Counted from the first letter of the stretch, positions 16,967 to 24,987 are shown. The stretch: DNA of 64,000 nt from Pseudomonas sp. LBUM920 (GCF_003852315.1 NZ_CP027762.1:2833501-2897500); one strand, 5' to 3'. Numbers and translations are program-made. Notes: generated from the letters alone by a model not told the origin.

Positions 16967-18052
16967 ATGAGTCAGCAAGCCGTGAAATTTGCCTATTGGG
17001 TGCCCAACGTCAGCGGTGGGCTGGTGGTCAGCAAGATCGAGCAACGCACCCATTGGGGCATCGACTACAACCGCAAACTGGCGCAGTTGGCCGAAGCGGC
17101 CGGTTTTGAATACGGTCTTACGCAAATTCGCTTCACCGCCGGCTACGGCGCCGAAAACCAGCATGAATCCGTAGCCTTCAGCCATGCGCTGCTGGCGGCG
17201 ACCACCACGCTCAAGGTGATCGCAGCCATCCTGCCCGGCCCGTGGCAACCGGCATTGGCGGCCAAGCAACTGGCGACGATCGACCAGCTCACCAATGGCC
17301 GTATCGCGGTGAACATCGTCAGTGGCTGGTTCAAGGGCGAGTTCCAGGCCATCGGCGAACACTGGCTGGAACACGATGAGCGTTATCGCCGTTCCGAGGA
17401 GTTCATCCGCGCGTTAAAAGGCATCTGGACTCAGGACGACTTCACCTTCAAGGGCGACTTCTACCGCTTCAACGATTACACCCTCAAGCCCAAGCCCCTT
17501 GGCCAACCGGAAGTGTTCCAGGGCGGCAGCTCGCGCGCCGCGCGGGACATGGCGGCGCGCGTGTCGGACTGGTATTTCACCAACGGCAACACCCCGCAAG
17601 GCATCAAGGCTCAGGTCGATGACATCCGCGCCAAGGCGGCGGCGAATAACCATTCGGTCAAAGTCGGCGTAAACGCCTTTGTGATCGCCCGCGACACCGA
17701 AGAAGAGGCCCGCGCGGTGCTCGCTGAAATCATCGACAAGGCCGACCCGGAGGCCGTGAATGCCTTTAGTGACGCGGCCAAGCAGGCCGGCAAAGCCTCA
17801 CCGGAAGGCGAGGGCAACTGGGCCAAATCCAGTTTCGAAGACCTGGTGCAGTACAACGACGGCTTCAAGACAGACCTGATCGGCACGCCGCAGCAGATTG
17901 CCGAGCGCATCGTCGCGCTCAAGGCCGTGGGCGTGGACCTGGTGCTGGCCGGCTTCCTGCACTTCCAGGAGGAAGTCGAATACTTCGGCAAACGCGTGTT
18001 GCCGCTGGTGCGTGAGCTGGAAGCCAAGGCCGGGATCAAGCAAGTGGCTTGA
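16967..18052 (+). CDS. sfnG: dimethyl sulfone monooxygenase SfnG
   Basis: A 361-residue FMNH2-dependent luciferase-like monooxygenase that converts dimethyl sulfone to methanesulfinate, letting cells use it as sulfur source. The ATG at 16967 follows GAGG by 9 bases and gives the conserved SfnG beginning MSQQAVKFAYWVPNVSGGLV. TIM-barrel landmarks TLKVIAAILPGPWQPALAAKQ and GRIAVNIVSGWFKGEF are intact, as is the flavin-binding FQGGSSRAARDMAAR. A FMN reductase (SfnF type) is not adjacent and must be supplied from elsewhere. The last 17 bases overlap the convergent GNAT-C39 gene. Confidence 0.93.
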   Translation: MSQQAVKFAYWVPNVSGGLVVSKIEQRTHWGIDYNRKLAQLAEAAGFEYGLTQIRFTAGYGAENQHESVAFSHALLAATTTLKVIAAILPGPWQPALAAKQLATIDQLTNGRIAVNIVSGWFKGEFQAIGEHWLEHDERYRRSEEFIRALKGIWTQDDFTFKGDFYRFNDYTLKPKPLGQPEVFQGGSSRAARDMAARVSDWYFTNGNTPQGIKAQVDDIRAKAAANNHSVKVGVNAFVIARDTEEEARAVLAEIIDKADPEAVNAFSDAAKQAGKASPEGEGNWAKSSFEDLVQYNDGFKTDLIGTPQQIAERIVALKAVGVDLVLAGFLHFQEEVEYFGKRVLPLVRELEAKAGIKQVA

Positions 18053-19136
18053 AGAGCACCACCGCCGCGCGCAACTTGTTATTGCCAAAGCGGCACATGC
18101 GTTCGAACTCCCCATGACTGACCGGCAAGTGCTGGCAGTCCAGGGGCTGGCGGTGCTGGCTGTGGTCCACATCCGGGTCGTGCAGGTAGACAAAGTCCTC
18201 GTCGCAATCGGTGACCATCACCCAGTGCGGCGACTTGGAGCGGGTGAGGCGGTAGCTGCTGATCAACACCAGCGGCTGCCCGCCATCGCGCAGTACCTGC
18301 GGCAAATCCAACGCGCCGCCGAGCACCTGCTCGACGTCGCTGCCGGCCAGTTCTTCTTCAAATGCTTCGTGCACCAGGCGCATGACGTCCTTTTTATGTT
18401 GGTCGCGCACGCCGTCCAGAAACAGCGGGCCCCGTACATTCACCTGCATGCGCACGCAAAAGCCCCGGCGCCATGCTGCCAGGGCCAAGCCTTGCGGGCT
18501 GCAGCCGCCGTGGCCGGCGGTCATGAACACGGTGGTCGCTTCACGCCAGATTTGCAGTTCTTCGCGCCGGCCGGCCACGCGCGTCGGCACCAGTGCGCCC
18601 ATGGCCATCAGCAGGCACGCGGCGCCACAGGTGAAGTCGGTGGTTTGCTGGTAATACGGCACGTTTTGCGGGCGCGCGTCCTGGTGCTGGACGATGCGTT
18701 TTTCCAGGCGCAGGGCCGGTGCATGGTCTTCGTAATAATCATTGATCAGCGCGAAGCGCCGGTAGCCATTGCGCTCGTACAAGGCGAGGGCGCCGGGGTT
18801 GTCGGTGCGCACTTCCAGGCGCAGGTAGGCGCAATCATGCGCCACGGCGCAGGCTTCGATGCGCGCCAGCAATTGCTTGCCCAGGCCCATACCGCGCGCA
18901 TGTTCGGCGATGGCGATGGAGTACAGGCGAGCCAGTGAGGTGCCGCGATGGAACAGCACCAAGGCGTAACCGAGCAAAACGCTGTCATTTTCGGCGACGA
19001 GCAACTGGCCATGAGCGCGGCTGATCATCCACTGGAAACTGCGCGGCGAAAGCCGGTCGGTGGTGAAACAGTGCTGTTCCAGTGCCACCAATTCGGGCAC
19101 GTCAGCGGGGGTTGCAACGCGAAAGGAAAGAGCCAT
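18036..19136 (-). CDS. GNAT acetyltransferase fused to a C39-like cysteine peptidase
   Basis: A 366-residue two-domain protein. Residues 1-150 are a RimI-like GNAT domain with the acetyl-CoA loop RGMGLGKQLL at 81-90. Residues about 158-366 are a papain-like C39 peptidase domain: Gln164, nucleophile Cys170 (DFTCGAACL), His304 (SPHWVMVTD) and Asp320 (YLHDP) form a plausible intact triad. It lacks the ABC transporter that goes with bacteriocin-processing C39 domains. It is divergent, by 94 bases, from the RimK-like ligase gene. Together they suggest a pathway that makes, acetylates or trims an amide-linked peptide or a protein tail. Substrates are unknown. Confidence 0.85.
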   Translation of the reverse strand: MALSFRVATPADVPELVALEQHCFTTDRLSPRSFQWMISRAHGQLLVAENDSVLLGYALVLFHRGTSLARLYSIAIAEHARGMGLGKQLLARIEACAVAHDCAYLRLEVRTDNPGALALYERNGYRRFALINDYYEDHAPALRLEKRIVQHQDARPQNVPYYQQTTDFTCGAACLLMAMGALVPTRVAGRREELQIWREATTVFMTAGHGGCSPQGLALAAWRRGFCVRMQVNVRGPLFLDGVRDQHKKDVMRLVHEAFEEELAGSDVEQVLGGALDLPQVLRDGGQPLVLISSYRLTRSKSPHWVMVTDCDEDFVYLHDPDVDHSQHRQPLDCQHLPVSHGEFERMCRFGNNKLRAAVVLFKPLA

Positions 19137-19230
19137 ATGACCGCCGTAAAAGTTGCGTAACGAAACGGGACTTCTCTAAAAGATCGTGCTTAATAGAAAA
19201 GGTCGAGTTCTCTAAAGCGGATCAAATATT

Positions 19231-20817
19231 ATGTCGGCGGTACAAAGTCATTGGCGTGAAGTATCCGAGCAAACCGTCGCGGCGACAATAACTTCCAACG
19301 GTTATTTTTCCGCACCTCTCAAGGGTTCCAGTCAAGTCGTGATCATTGTCGAACGCAAGGAAGATTGGGCTTCTTATTTCCCCAGCGAAGACATCGTCAC
19401 CGCTCAGGAATACCTGGAGCAAACCCGCGAGAGCGAGACGGGCAAGCGTGTGCAGGTGATCAACCTGTGCCGCAGCTACAAGTACCTGGGGCATGGTTAT
19501 TACTGCTCGCTGTTGGCCGAGGCGCGCGGGCACAAGGTGATTCCGTCGGTGCGCACCATCAGTGAACTGACGAAAAAGTCGCTGTATGGCCTGTCGCTGG
19601 ATGACCTGGATAAAACCCTCGATAAAGCCTTGAGTCATCACCTCTACAGCAACACCGAAGGCTTTACCCTGACACTTTATTTTGGCCGGACCAATATAGA
19701 GCCGTTGCAGGAGTTGGCCCGTCAGTTGTTTGAAACCTTCCCGTGCCCGATTCTGTTAGTTGAGTTTCGCAAGAACAACGGCTGGCACATCGAAGGGGTC
19801 AAATCCGGCGTGTTGCACAAGTTGCGTGATGACCAGGAAGACCAGTTTGCCCACGCCCTCGACAACTTCAGCCGCAAGATCTGGCGCCAACCGCGTTCAC
19901 GCAGGCTGGCCCGTTACGACCTGGCAATCCTGCACGATCCGCAGGAGCAATTGCCGCCCTCCAATGCCCGCGCCCTGGAAAACTTCGTGCGGGTCGGCAA
20001 GGGCCTGGGCATCGATGTGGAACTGATCGAGCGCAAGGATTACTCGCGCCTCGCCGAGTACGACGCCTTGCTGATCCGCGAGACCACCAGCGTCGATAAT
20101 CACACCTACCGCTTCGCCAAGAAGGCCGAGAGCGAAGGCCTGGTGGTGATGGACGACCCGGCGTCGATCCTGCGCTGCACCAACAAGGTCTACCTCACCG
20201 ACCTGCTCAACAGCCACCAACTGGGCATGCCGGCCACCGAGATTCTGTACAAGGAGCGACCGGAAGATTTCGAGCGGGTGGGCGAGCGCCTGGGCTTCCC
20301 GCTGGTGTTGAAGATCCCAGACGGCTGTTTTTCGCGCGGTGTGATCAAGGTGGAAAGCCAGGAGGCCTTGCTCAAGGCCACCGCTGAGTTGTTCGAGCAT
20401 TCGGTGCTGTTGCTGGCCCAGGAATTTTTCTACACCGAGTACGACTGGCGCATCGGTGTACTCAACCGCAAGCCGATCTTTGCCTGCCAGTACTTCATGT
20501 CCAAGGGCCATTGGCAGATTTACAACCACAAGGCTATCGGCCAGGACATCAACGGCGAATGCCGCACCCTGGCGGTCCACGAAGCACCCAAGGCGGTGGT
20601 AGAACTGGCGGTGAAGACCGCCAACCTGATCGGCGACGGCCTTTACGGTGTTGACCTCAAGCAGTCCGGCGACAAGGTGGTGGTGATCGAGGTCAACGAC
20701 AACCCCAACATGGATGCCGGTATCGAAGACGCCTACCTGCAGGACGACCTATACGCCCTGGTGCTGGAGGAGTTCGTGCGGCGCCTGGAGTTGAAGCGCC
20801 AGGGCCAGGTGTGGTGA
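19231..20817 (+). CDS. RimK-family ATP-grasp ligase with N-terminal RLAN domain
   Basis: A 528-residue protein, much longer than RimK (about 300). Residues 1-220 form the RimK-like ATP-grasp N-terminal (RLAN) domain, including INLCRSYKYLGHGYYCSLLAEARG at 77-100. Residues 228-525 are an ATP-grasp ligase: ATP lysine in LVLKIPDGCFSRGV (358-371), EYDWRIGVLN at 403-412 and the metal-binding IEVNDNPNMDAG at 486-497. RimK relatives form amide bonds such as glutamate addition. The CorA-like gene starts 6 bases after its stop, so the two are co-transcribed. No strong ribosome-binding site precedes the ATG. Confidence 0.88.
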   Translation: MSAVQSHWREVSEQTVAATITSNGYFSAPLKGSSQVVIIVERKEDWASYFPSEDIVTAQEYLEQTRESETGKRVQVINLCRSYKYLGHGYYCSLLAEARGHKVIPSVRTISELTKKSLYGLSLDDLDKTLDKALSHHLYSNTEGFTLTLYFGRTNIEPLQELARQLFETFPCPILLVEFRKNNGWHIEGVKSGVLHKLRDDQEDQFAHALDNFSRKIWRQPRSRRLARYDLAILHDPQEQLPPSNARALENFVRVGKGLGIDVELIERKDYSRLAEYDALLIRETTSVDNHTYRFAKKAESEGLVVMDDPASILRCTNKVYLTDLLNSHQLGMPATEILYKERPEDFERVGERLGFPLVLKIPDGCFSRGVIKVESQEALLKATAELFEHSVLLLAQEFFYTEYDWRIGVLNRKPIFACQYFMSKGHWQIYNHKAIGQDINGECRTLAVHEAPKAVVELAVKTANLIGDGLYGVDLKQSGDKVVVIEVNDNPNMDAGIEDAYLQDDLYALVLEEFVRRLELKRQGQVW

Positions 20818-20823
20818 CGCGCG

Positions 20824-21762
20824 ATGATCCAGCGCTTTGAATTGACCGGTGGGAAGTTGTGCGGCGCGGGAAGTGATGATGCGCCGATCATGTTGTTCAA
20901 CAACCCGGACCTGGCCGAACGCGAATGGCTGCGTGACCACCACAAGCTGGATGAACATGCCCTGGCCTCGGCCCTTGACCCGGATGAAGTGTCACGCATC
21001 GAATTTCATCCCGACAACCTGTTCCTGATCTGGAAACGCCCGGAAAACTACTCCGGCGGCGGCAACCTGGTGTTTGAGGTGTCGTCGTGCGGCTTGTTGT
21101 TTTCGCAGGATCGCCTGCTGGTGATCGCCACCGATGAAACCCCGCTGTCCGGGCTCGGCGCGCGCCGGCCGCTGCACACGCCGTTGGATGTGCTGCTGGA
21201 TTTGTTGCTCAACAACATCCACCACTACCTGGGCCACCTCAAGGTGATCAAGCTGGTTGCGCGCGAATTGCAGCAGCAGTTCAACGCGTCGATGAGCAAC
21301 CATCACCTGATGCAGATGTTCAGCCTCAGCGAAAGCCTGATCTATTACATCAATGCGCTGCACAGCAACGGCGCGGTGTTGTCGCGGTTGCGTAATCACG
21401 CTGAAAAAGAGCATTTCAGTGCTGAGATCCTGGGGTTGATCGATGACCTGATCATCGAGAACCACCAGTGCTACAAGCAGGCAGAGATCTACTCCAATGT
21501 GTTTTCCGGGCTGATCGATGCGCGCGGCAACCTGATGAACAACAGCATGAACAACCTGCTGCGCAAGTTGACCCTGATTAACGTGGTGTTCCTGCCGCTT
21601 AACCTGATTGCCAGTGTGGGTGGCATGTCGGAATTCAGCATGATGACGGCGGGTACGCCGTGGTGGGTGTCGTACCCGCTGCTGATGGCCGCGATGGCGT
21701 TGGGGGCGGGCTTGATGGTGCTGGGGCTGAAGCGAATCGCGGGCGGGGCCAGTGGGGTGTGA
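20824..21762 (+). CDS. CorA/ZntB-like divalent metal transporter with GMS instead of GMN
   Basis: A 312-residue CorA-superfamily protein: a cytoplasmic alpha/beta funnel (1-235), a long stalk helix, and two C-terminal TM helices (about 250-270 and 283-304). The pore signature normally GMN reads GMS (residues 267-269, in VGGMSEFSMM), and the usual MPE/IPE loop is absent. This resembles divergent CorA-like proteins more than Mg channels, so ion specificity is open. It forms an operon with the RimK-like ligase. ATP-grasp enzymes need Mg or Mn, which is one possible link. Confidence 0.83.
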   Translation: MIQRFELTGGKLCGAGSDDAPIMLFNNPDLAEREWLRDHHKLDEHALASALDPDEVSRIEFHPDNLFLIWKRPENYSGGGNLVFEVSSCGLLFSQDRLLVIATDETPLSGLGARRPLHTPLDVLLDLLLNNIHHYLGHLKVIKLVARELQQQFNASMSNHHLMQMFSLSESLIYYINALHSNGAVLSRLRNHAEKEHFSAEILGLIDDLIIENHQCYKQAEIYSNVFSGLIDARGNLMNNSMNNLLRKLTLINVVFLPLNLIASVGGMSEFSMMTAGTPWWVSYPLLMAAMALGAGLMVLGLKRIAGGASGV

Positions 21763-21865
21763 GTACACAGCCGTTGCTGCGCTAAGGCCCGTTTGGTAGT
21801 GCGCCTTACCCACGCTCCGGGCCCGCGTTGCACACCGAATCCCTTGGTGTAATCAGATCCAAAAA

Positions 21866-22085
21866 TGTGGAGCGGGCTTGCTCGCGAAGGCGGTGGGTCA
21901 GTTACAAATTAGCTGACTGTTCCACCGCCTTCGCGAGCAAGCCCGCTCCCACAAGTTGACCGAATTCGGCTGGCAGCAATGCAGTGCTGGGCTTTTCTGT
22001 GGGAGCTGGCTTGGCGGCGATGCAGGCACCTCGGTCCATCAGGTAAACAGGGTTGATGCCATCGCAGGCAAGCCAGCTCCCACAT
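21866..22085. repeat. composite REP element, same A+B design as the 270-bp units
   Basis: One type A REP pair followed by one type B pair with similar linkers (AAGTTGACCGA..., GCTTTTCTGTGGGAGCTGGC..., ending ACATTTGATTG). It is a single dispersed copy of the unit tandemly repeated at 14272-15081. The remainder of the 447-base gap between the CorA-like gene and map (21763-22209) shows no gene. Confidence 0.88.
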
Positions 22086-22209
22086 TTGATTGGGTTCAGC
22101 GTCTAAAATCAGGCCGCCACGGCTTTGCTCGTGATCTAACCACTTAACTGCTGTCACTCCAATAATGGAAAGGCCCCAGCACCAGTCGCCACACCCACAT
22201 CTACACTTC

Positions 22210-22965
22210 TCAATCCGGCACCTGCAAGGTAAGCACCTCAAACCCGTCGGCCGTCACCGCCACGGTGTGCTCCCACTGCGCCGACAGGCTGTTGTCCTTG
22301 GTCACCACCGTCCAGCCATCTTTCAAGTCGCGCACCTTTGCGCTGCCCTGGTTAAGCATCGGCTCGATGGTAAACACCATGCCTTCACGCAGTTCCAGGC
22401 CGGTGCCGGGGCGGCCGAAGTGGAGGATTTGCGGTTCTTCATGCATCTGGCGGCCGATACCATGGCCACAGTATTCGCGCACCACGCTGTAGCCGTTAGC
22501 CTGCGCATGGCTCTGGATCGCATGGCCGATATCACCCAGGCGCGCGCCCGGCCTGACTTGGCGAATGCCGGCCCACATGGCCTCAAAGGTCTGTTCCACC
22601 AGGCGCCGCGCCTTGGGCGCCACGGTGCCGATCATGTACATCTTGCTGGCGTCAGCGATAAAACCGCCTTTTTCCAAGGTGATGTCGATGTTGATGATGT
22701 CGCCGTCCTTGAGAATATCCTTGGCGCTGGGCATGCCATGGCACACCACCTCGTTGATCGAGGTGTTGATGCAGAAGGGATAGTCATATTGCCCCAGGCT
22801 TGCCGGGCGGGCGTTGAGGTCGTTACGAATGAACGCCTCGACGGCGCTGTCCAGCTCCAGGGTGGAGCGGCCGGCGGCGACAAAGCCGTCAAGCATGTCG
22901 AAAACCTTGGCCAGCAGGCGTCCGGATTCACGCATCACTGCCAGTTGGGCGGCCGTCTTGGTCAT
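22210..22965 (-). CDS. map: type I methionine aminopeptidase
   Basis: A 251-residue cytosolic metallopeptidase removing N-terminal Met. All five metal ligands are present: Asp94, Asp105, His168, Glu201 and Glu232, plus the substrate His76 (NEVVCHGMPS). Its ATG overlaps the stop of a ParD-like gene by one base (TGATG), so it is translated as the second gene of a small operon. A housekeeping map usually sits near rpsB, so this is probably a second copy. Its role in a toxin-antitoxin-like arrangement is unclear. Confidence 0.92.
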   Translation of the reverse strand: MTKTAAQLAVMRESGRLLAKVFDMLDGFVAAGRSTLELDSAVEAFIRNDLNARPASLGQYDYPFCINTSINEVVCHGMPSAKDILKDGDIINIDITLEKGGFIADASKMYMIGTVAPKARRLVEQTFEAMWAGIRQVRPGARLGDIGHAIQSHAQANGYSVVREYCGHGIGRQMHEEPQILHFGRPGTGLELREGMVFTIEPMLNQGSAKVRDLKDGWTVVTKDNSLSAQWEHTVAVTADGFEVLTLQVPD

Positions 22966-23165
22966 CAGCTGCGGCCCCGGATCAGGTCGGGCTTGTCCAG
23001 CAACAGCTTGTTGATCAGCTCGTTGTAGGGCAGGTGCGGGTTGAGTTCGGCGAGTAGGCCGATCTTGATCCAGAACTCGGCCTGGGCGTTGATGGAGCGG
23101 TCCATGGCAGCGCTGGCCAAGCGGAGTTGTTCGTGCAATTGGTCGGTGATCTTGACGATGCCCAT
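22965..23165 (-). CDS. ParD-like antitoxin-family protein
   Basis: A 66-residue protein starting MGIVKITDQLHEQLRLASAAMDRS and continuing INAQAEFWIKIGLLAELNPH. This is a ribbon-helix-helix N-terminus (VKITDQLHEQLRLAS) followed by an AEFWIKIG helix, as in the ParD_like family. Much longer upstream extensions of this frame lack a start signal and cross the promoter region. It overlaps map by one base. RHH proteins bind palindromic operators, and a cluster of dyads lies directly upstream. Autoregulation is inferred. No ParE-type toxin is present. Confidence 0.82.
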   Translation of the reverse strand: MGIVKITDQLHEQLRLASAAMDRSINAQAEFWIKIGLLAELNPHLPYNELINKLLLDKPDLIRGRS

Positions 23166-23178
23166 GACGTTCACTGTG

Positions 23179-23212
23179 TTGTATTTATATACAAAGCGTA
23201 TACGTTTCGTAT
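23179..23212. promoter_or_regulatory. dyad cluster upstream of the ParD-like gene, candidate operators
   Basis: TTGTAT-TTAT-ATACAA (23179-23194) is followed at once by the perfect palindrome CGTATACG (23197-23204) and a further TTTCGTATG half-site. This AT-rich block stands out from its surroundings and starts 14 bases upstream of the ParD-like ATG. It suits an RHH autorepressor and may also hold promoter elements for both divergent units. Confidence 0.6.
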
Positions 23213-23288
23213 GCTTGCCGTAAACCCCTGCTGGATAATCGGTGGTTGGGCATTGACGTGGCCGGTGAGTGGCGGTTAATTTCGTGAC

Positions 23289-23354
23289 ATGACATTTCAA
23301 GCCTTCCGCAGCCAGCCAAGCATTATTACCGCCATTCCTCATTTGGCGGGATAG
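23289..23354 (+). CDS. 21-residue leader peptide with clustered Ile/Thr codons
   Basis: A short ORF, ATG to TAG, whose second half reads SIITAIPHLAG: ATT ATT ACC GCC ATT. It ends 84 bases before the threonine dehydratase start and overlaps the first arm of the attenuator. Isoleucine is the end product and threonine the substrate of the enzyme, so stalling at these codons would be a meaningful signal. The ribosome-binding site is weak (GGCGG about 13 bases upstream), which lowers confidence somewhat. The upstream in-frame stop at 23277-23279 fixes the ATG as the only start. Confidence 0.68.
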   Translation: MTFQAFRSQPSIITAIPHLAG

Positions 23355-23399
23355 CACACGGCTGCACCCCAACCCGCCCTTGAGGCGGGTTTTGTTTTT
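23328..23399 (+). promoter_or_regulatory. transcription attenuator of the threonine dehydratase gene
   Basis: Four segments fit ribosome-mediated attenuation. Segment 1 CCGCC (23329-23333, inside the leader ORF) pairs with segment 2 GGCGG (23345-23349). Segment 2 GGCGGG (23345-23350) can instead pair with segment 3 CCCGCC (23373-23378). Segment 3 AACCCGCC (23371-23378) pairs with segment 4 GGCGGGTT (23384-23391), forming an 8-bp terminator followed by TTGTTTTT. A ribosome stalled on the Ile/Thr codons (23322-23330) would cover segment 1 and free segment 2 to block the terminator. No plus-strand gene upstream needs this terminator. Confidence 0.75.
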
Positions 23400-23437
23400 C
23401 CGTCTCGGGGCCCTGTAAAAAAGCCAGGAGACACCCC

Positions 23438-24460
23438 ATGAGCATGTGCCCCGTCCCCCACACCGCTGATACGGCATTGCTTGAACACTATGTGAAAAAG
23501 ATTCTCGCCGCCCCGGTCTATGACCTGGCAGTGCGCACACCCTTGCAAGCGGCACCGGCACTCTCGGCCTTGCTGGGCAATCAGCTGTTGCTCAAGCGCG
23601 AAGACCTGCAGCCGACTTTTTCTTTCAAAATCCGCGGGGCGTACAACAAGTTGGTGCAGCTCACGCAGGCGCAGAAGGCGCGGGGCGTGGTGACGGCGTC
23701 GGCGGGCAACCACGCCCAAGGTGTAGCGCTGGCGGCGCGCGAACTGGGGATCAAGGCAAGCATTGTGATGCCCTGCACCACGCCTGAGTTGAAGGTGCTC
23801 GGCGTTCGCTCCCGAGGCGCCGAGGCGGTGCTGCACGGCGAGAGCTTTCCGTTTGCCCTGGCGCATGCGCTGCAATTGGCCGAGACCTCGGGTTGCACCT
23901 TCGTTTCGCCATTCGATGACCCGGACGTGATCGCCGGCCAGGGCACCGTGGCGATGGAAATTCTGCGCCAGCAACAGGGCGCGCTGGACGCGATCTTCGT
24001 GCCGGTGGGCGGTGGCGGTCTGATCGCCGGGATCGCGGCGTATGTCAAATACCTGCGGCCTCAGGTGCGCATCGTCGGTGTCGAACCTGAAGGTTCCAGC
24101 TGCCTGTTGGCGGCGCTGCGCGCGGGCGAGCGTGTGGTGTTGCCCAGCGTTGACGGGTTTGCCGACGGCACGGCTGTGGCGCAGATCGGCGCGTATGGCT
24201 TTGAAATCTGCCGCGACTGGGTGGACGAAGTCATCACTGTCAGCAACGACCAGCTGTGCAGTGCGATCAAGTTGATCTATGACGATACGCGCTCCATCAC
24301 CGAGCCATCCGGCGCGCTGGCGGTAGCGGGCATCCGCCAGTACGTGGCGCAAAACTCCGTGCGTGGGCAAACCCTGGTGGCGGTGAATTCCGGGGCCAAT
24401 ATCAACTTTGATAGTTTGCGACATGTTGCAGAAAGAGTCGCAGCGCAAGGTTCAACTTAG
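23438..24460 (+). CDS. threonine dehydratase (threonine ammonia-lyase), catalytic domain only
   Basis: A 340-residue PLP enzyme converting L-threonine to 2-oxobutanoate and ammonia, the first step to isoleucine. The PLP lysine is Lys64 (FSFKIRGAYNK); SAGNHAQGVA and the phosphate-binding VGGGGLIAG loop are present. Biosynthetic IlvA is about 500 residues with two C-terminal ACT-like domains for Ile feedback; this protein stops where they would begin, with no remnant visible after the stop. Loss of allosteric control fits with control by attenuation upstream. AGGAG precedes the ATG by 7 bases. It is probably an additional IlvA paralog. Confidence 0.9.
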   Translation: MSMCPVPHTADTALLEHYVKKILAAPVYDLAVRTPLQAAPALSALLGNQLLLKREDLQPTFSFKIRGAYNKLVQLTQAQKARGVVTASAGNHAQGVALAARELGIKASIVMPCTTPELKVLGVRSRGAEAVLHGESFPFALAHALQLAETSGCTFVSPFDDPDVIAGQGTVAMEILRQQQGALDAIFVPVGGGGLIAGIAAYVKYLRPQVRIVGVEPEGSSCLLAALRAGERVVLPSVDGFADGTAVAQIGAYGFEICRDWVDEVITVSNDQLCSAIKLIYDDTRSITEPSGALAVAGIRQYVAQNSVRGQTLVAVNSGANINFDSLRHVAERVAAQGST

Positions 24461-24682
24461 TGCATAACCGTTTAATCAACGCTGTTCGCCGAGGATTTGC
24501 GCTGAGTTTTCAGAGTTATATAAACCCGCGTGCCGCTTATGAGGAAAAGTTACAACGAGAACGGTTTTTGCCGAGTACGCTGGTGATTGTAAGCGTCTTC
24601 CAGGGTCGGTAAGACGTGGCAGGCACGCGCCTGCCGCACACATAACAATCTGTTGGCAGTCTCATGAAAGGAGAGGTTGGCC

Positions 24683-24946
24683 ATGCTTTCGGAATTAGAA
24701 CTTCGCAGTATTATTGAAGGAAGTTTCCTGCCTAAACGGTGCGAATGCACCAAAGCCGAAGATGCTTCGTTGACGATCAAAGTCTATGACGACCGTGACC
24801 GCGACCGGGTGGATTTGGAAGTAAAAGGTATAAACGCTGACAAACTCGACAGCAGTCGAGCCATTTGCAACCTGATCAGCGGCTTGCGCGAAGACCTCAA
24901 ACACACCCATTCAACCGCTCTGCAAAGAGTGGGAGGGCGCGGCTAG
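24683..24946 (+). CDS. DUF1652 domain protein
   Basis: An 87-residue small cytosolic protein beginning MLSELELRSIIEGSFLPKRCECT, the conserved start of the Pseudomonas DUF1652 family. I chose the ATG at 24683 because GGAGA is 8 bases upstream; a TTG 6 bases earlier is less likely. The function of the family is unknown. Charged middle section DDRDRDRVDLEVKG, no membrane segment. Confidence 0.85.
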   Translation: MLSELELRSIIEGSFLPKRCECTKAEDASLTIKVYDDRDRDRVDLEVKGINADKLDSSRAICNLISGLREDLKHTHSTALQRVGGRG

Positions 24947-24987
24947 TCATCAGCCGTTGTTGCGAGGTTGAGTCACTGGGGAACTGC

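Noticed and set aside
23166..23561. N-terminal extension of the ParD-like protein to 198 codons
   Set aside because: It would run through the operator cluster and the attenuator leader on the opposite strand, with no start signal. The 66-residue form starts exactly at the family N-terminus.
24461..24682. Missing ACT domains of the threonine dehydratase as a frameshifted remnant
   Set aside because: No ACT-like coding sequence is visible in any frame after the stop; the protein is better seen as a naturally catalytic-only form.
24363..24910. Overlapping minus-strand ORFs opposite the DUF1652 gene
   Set aside because: No ribosome-binding site or known domain; the plus-strand DUF1652 protein has a strong Shine-Dalgarno and family match.
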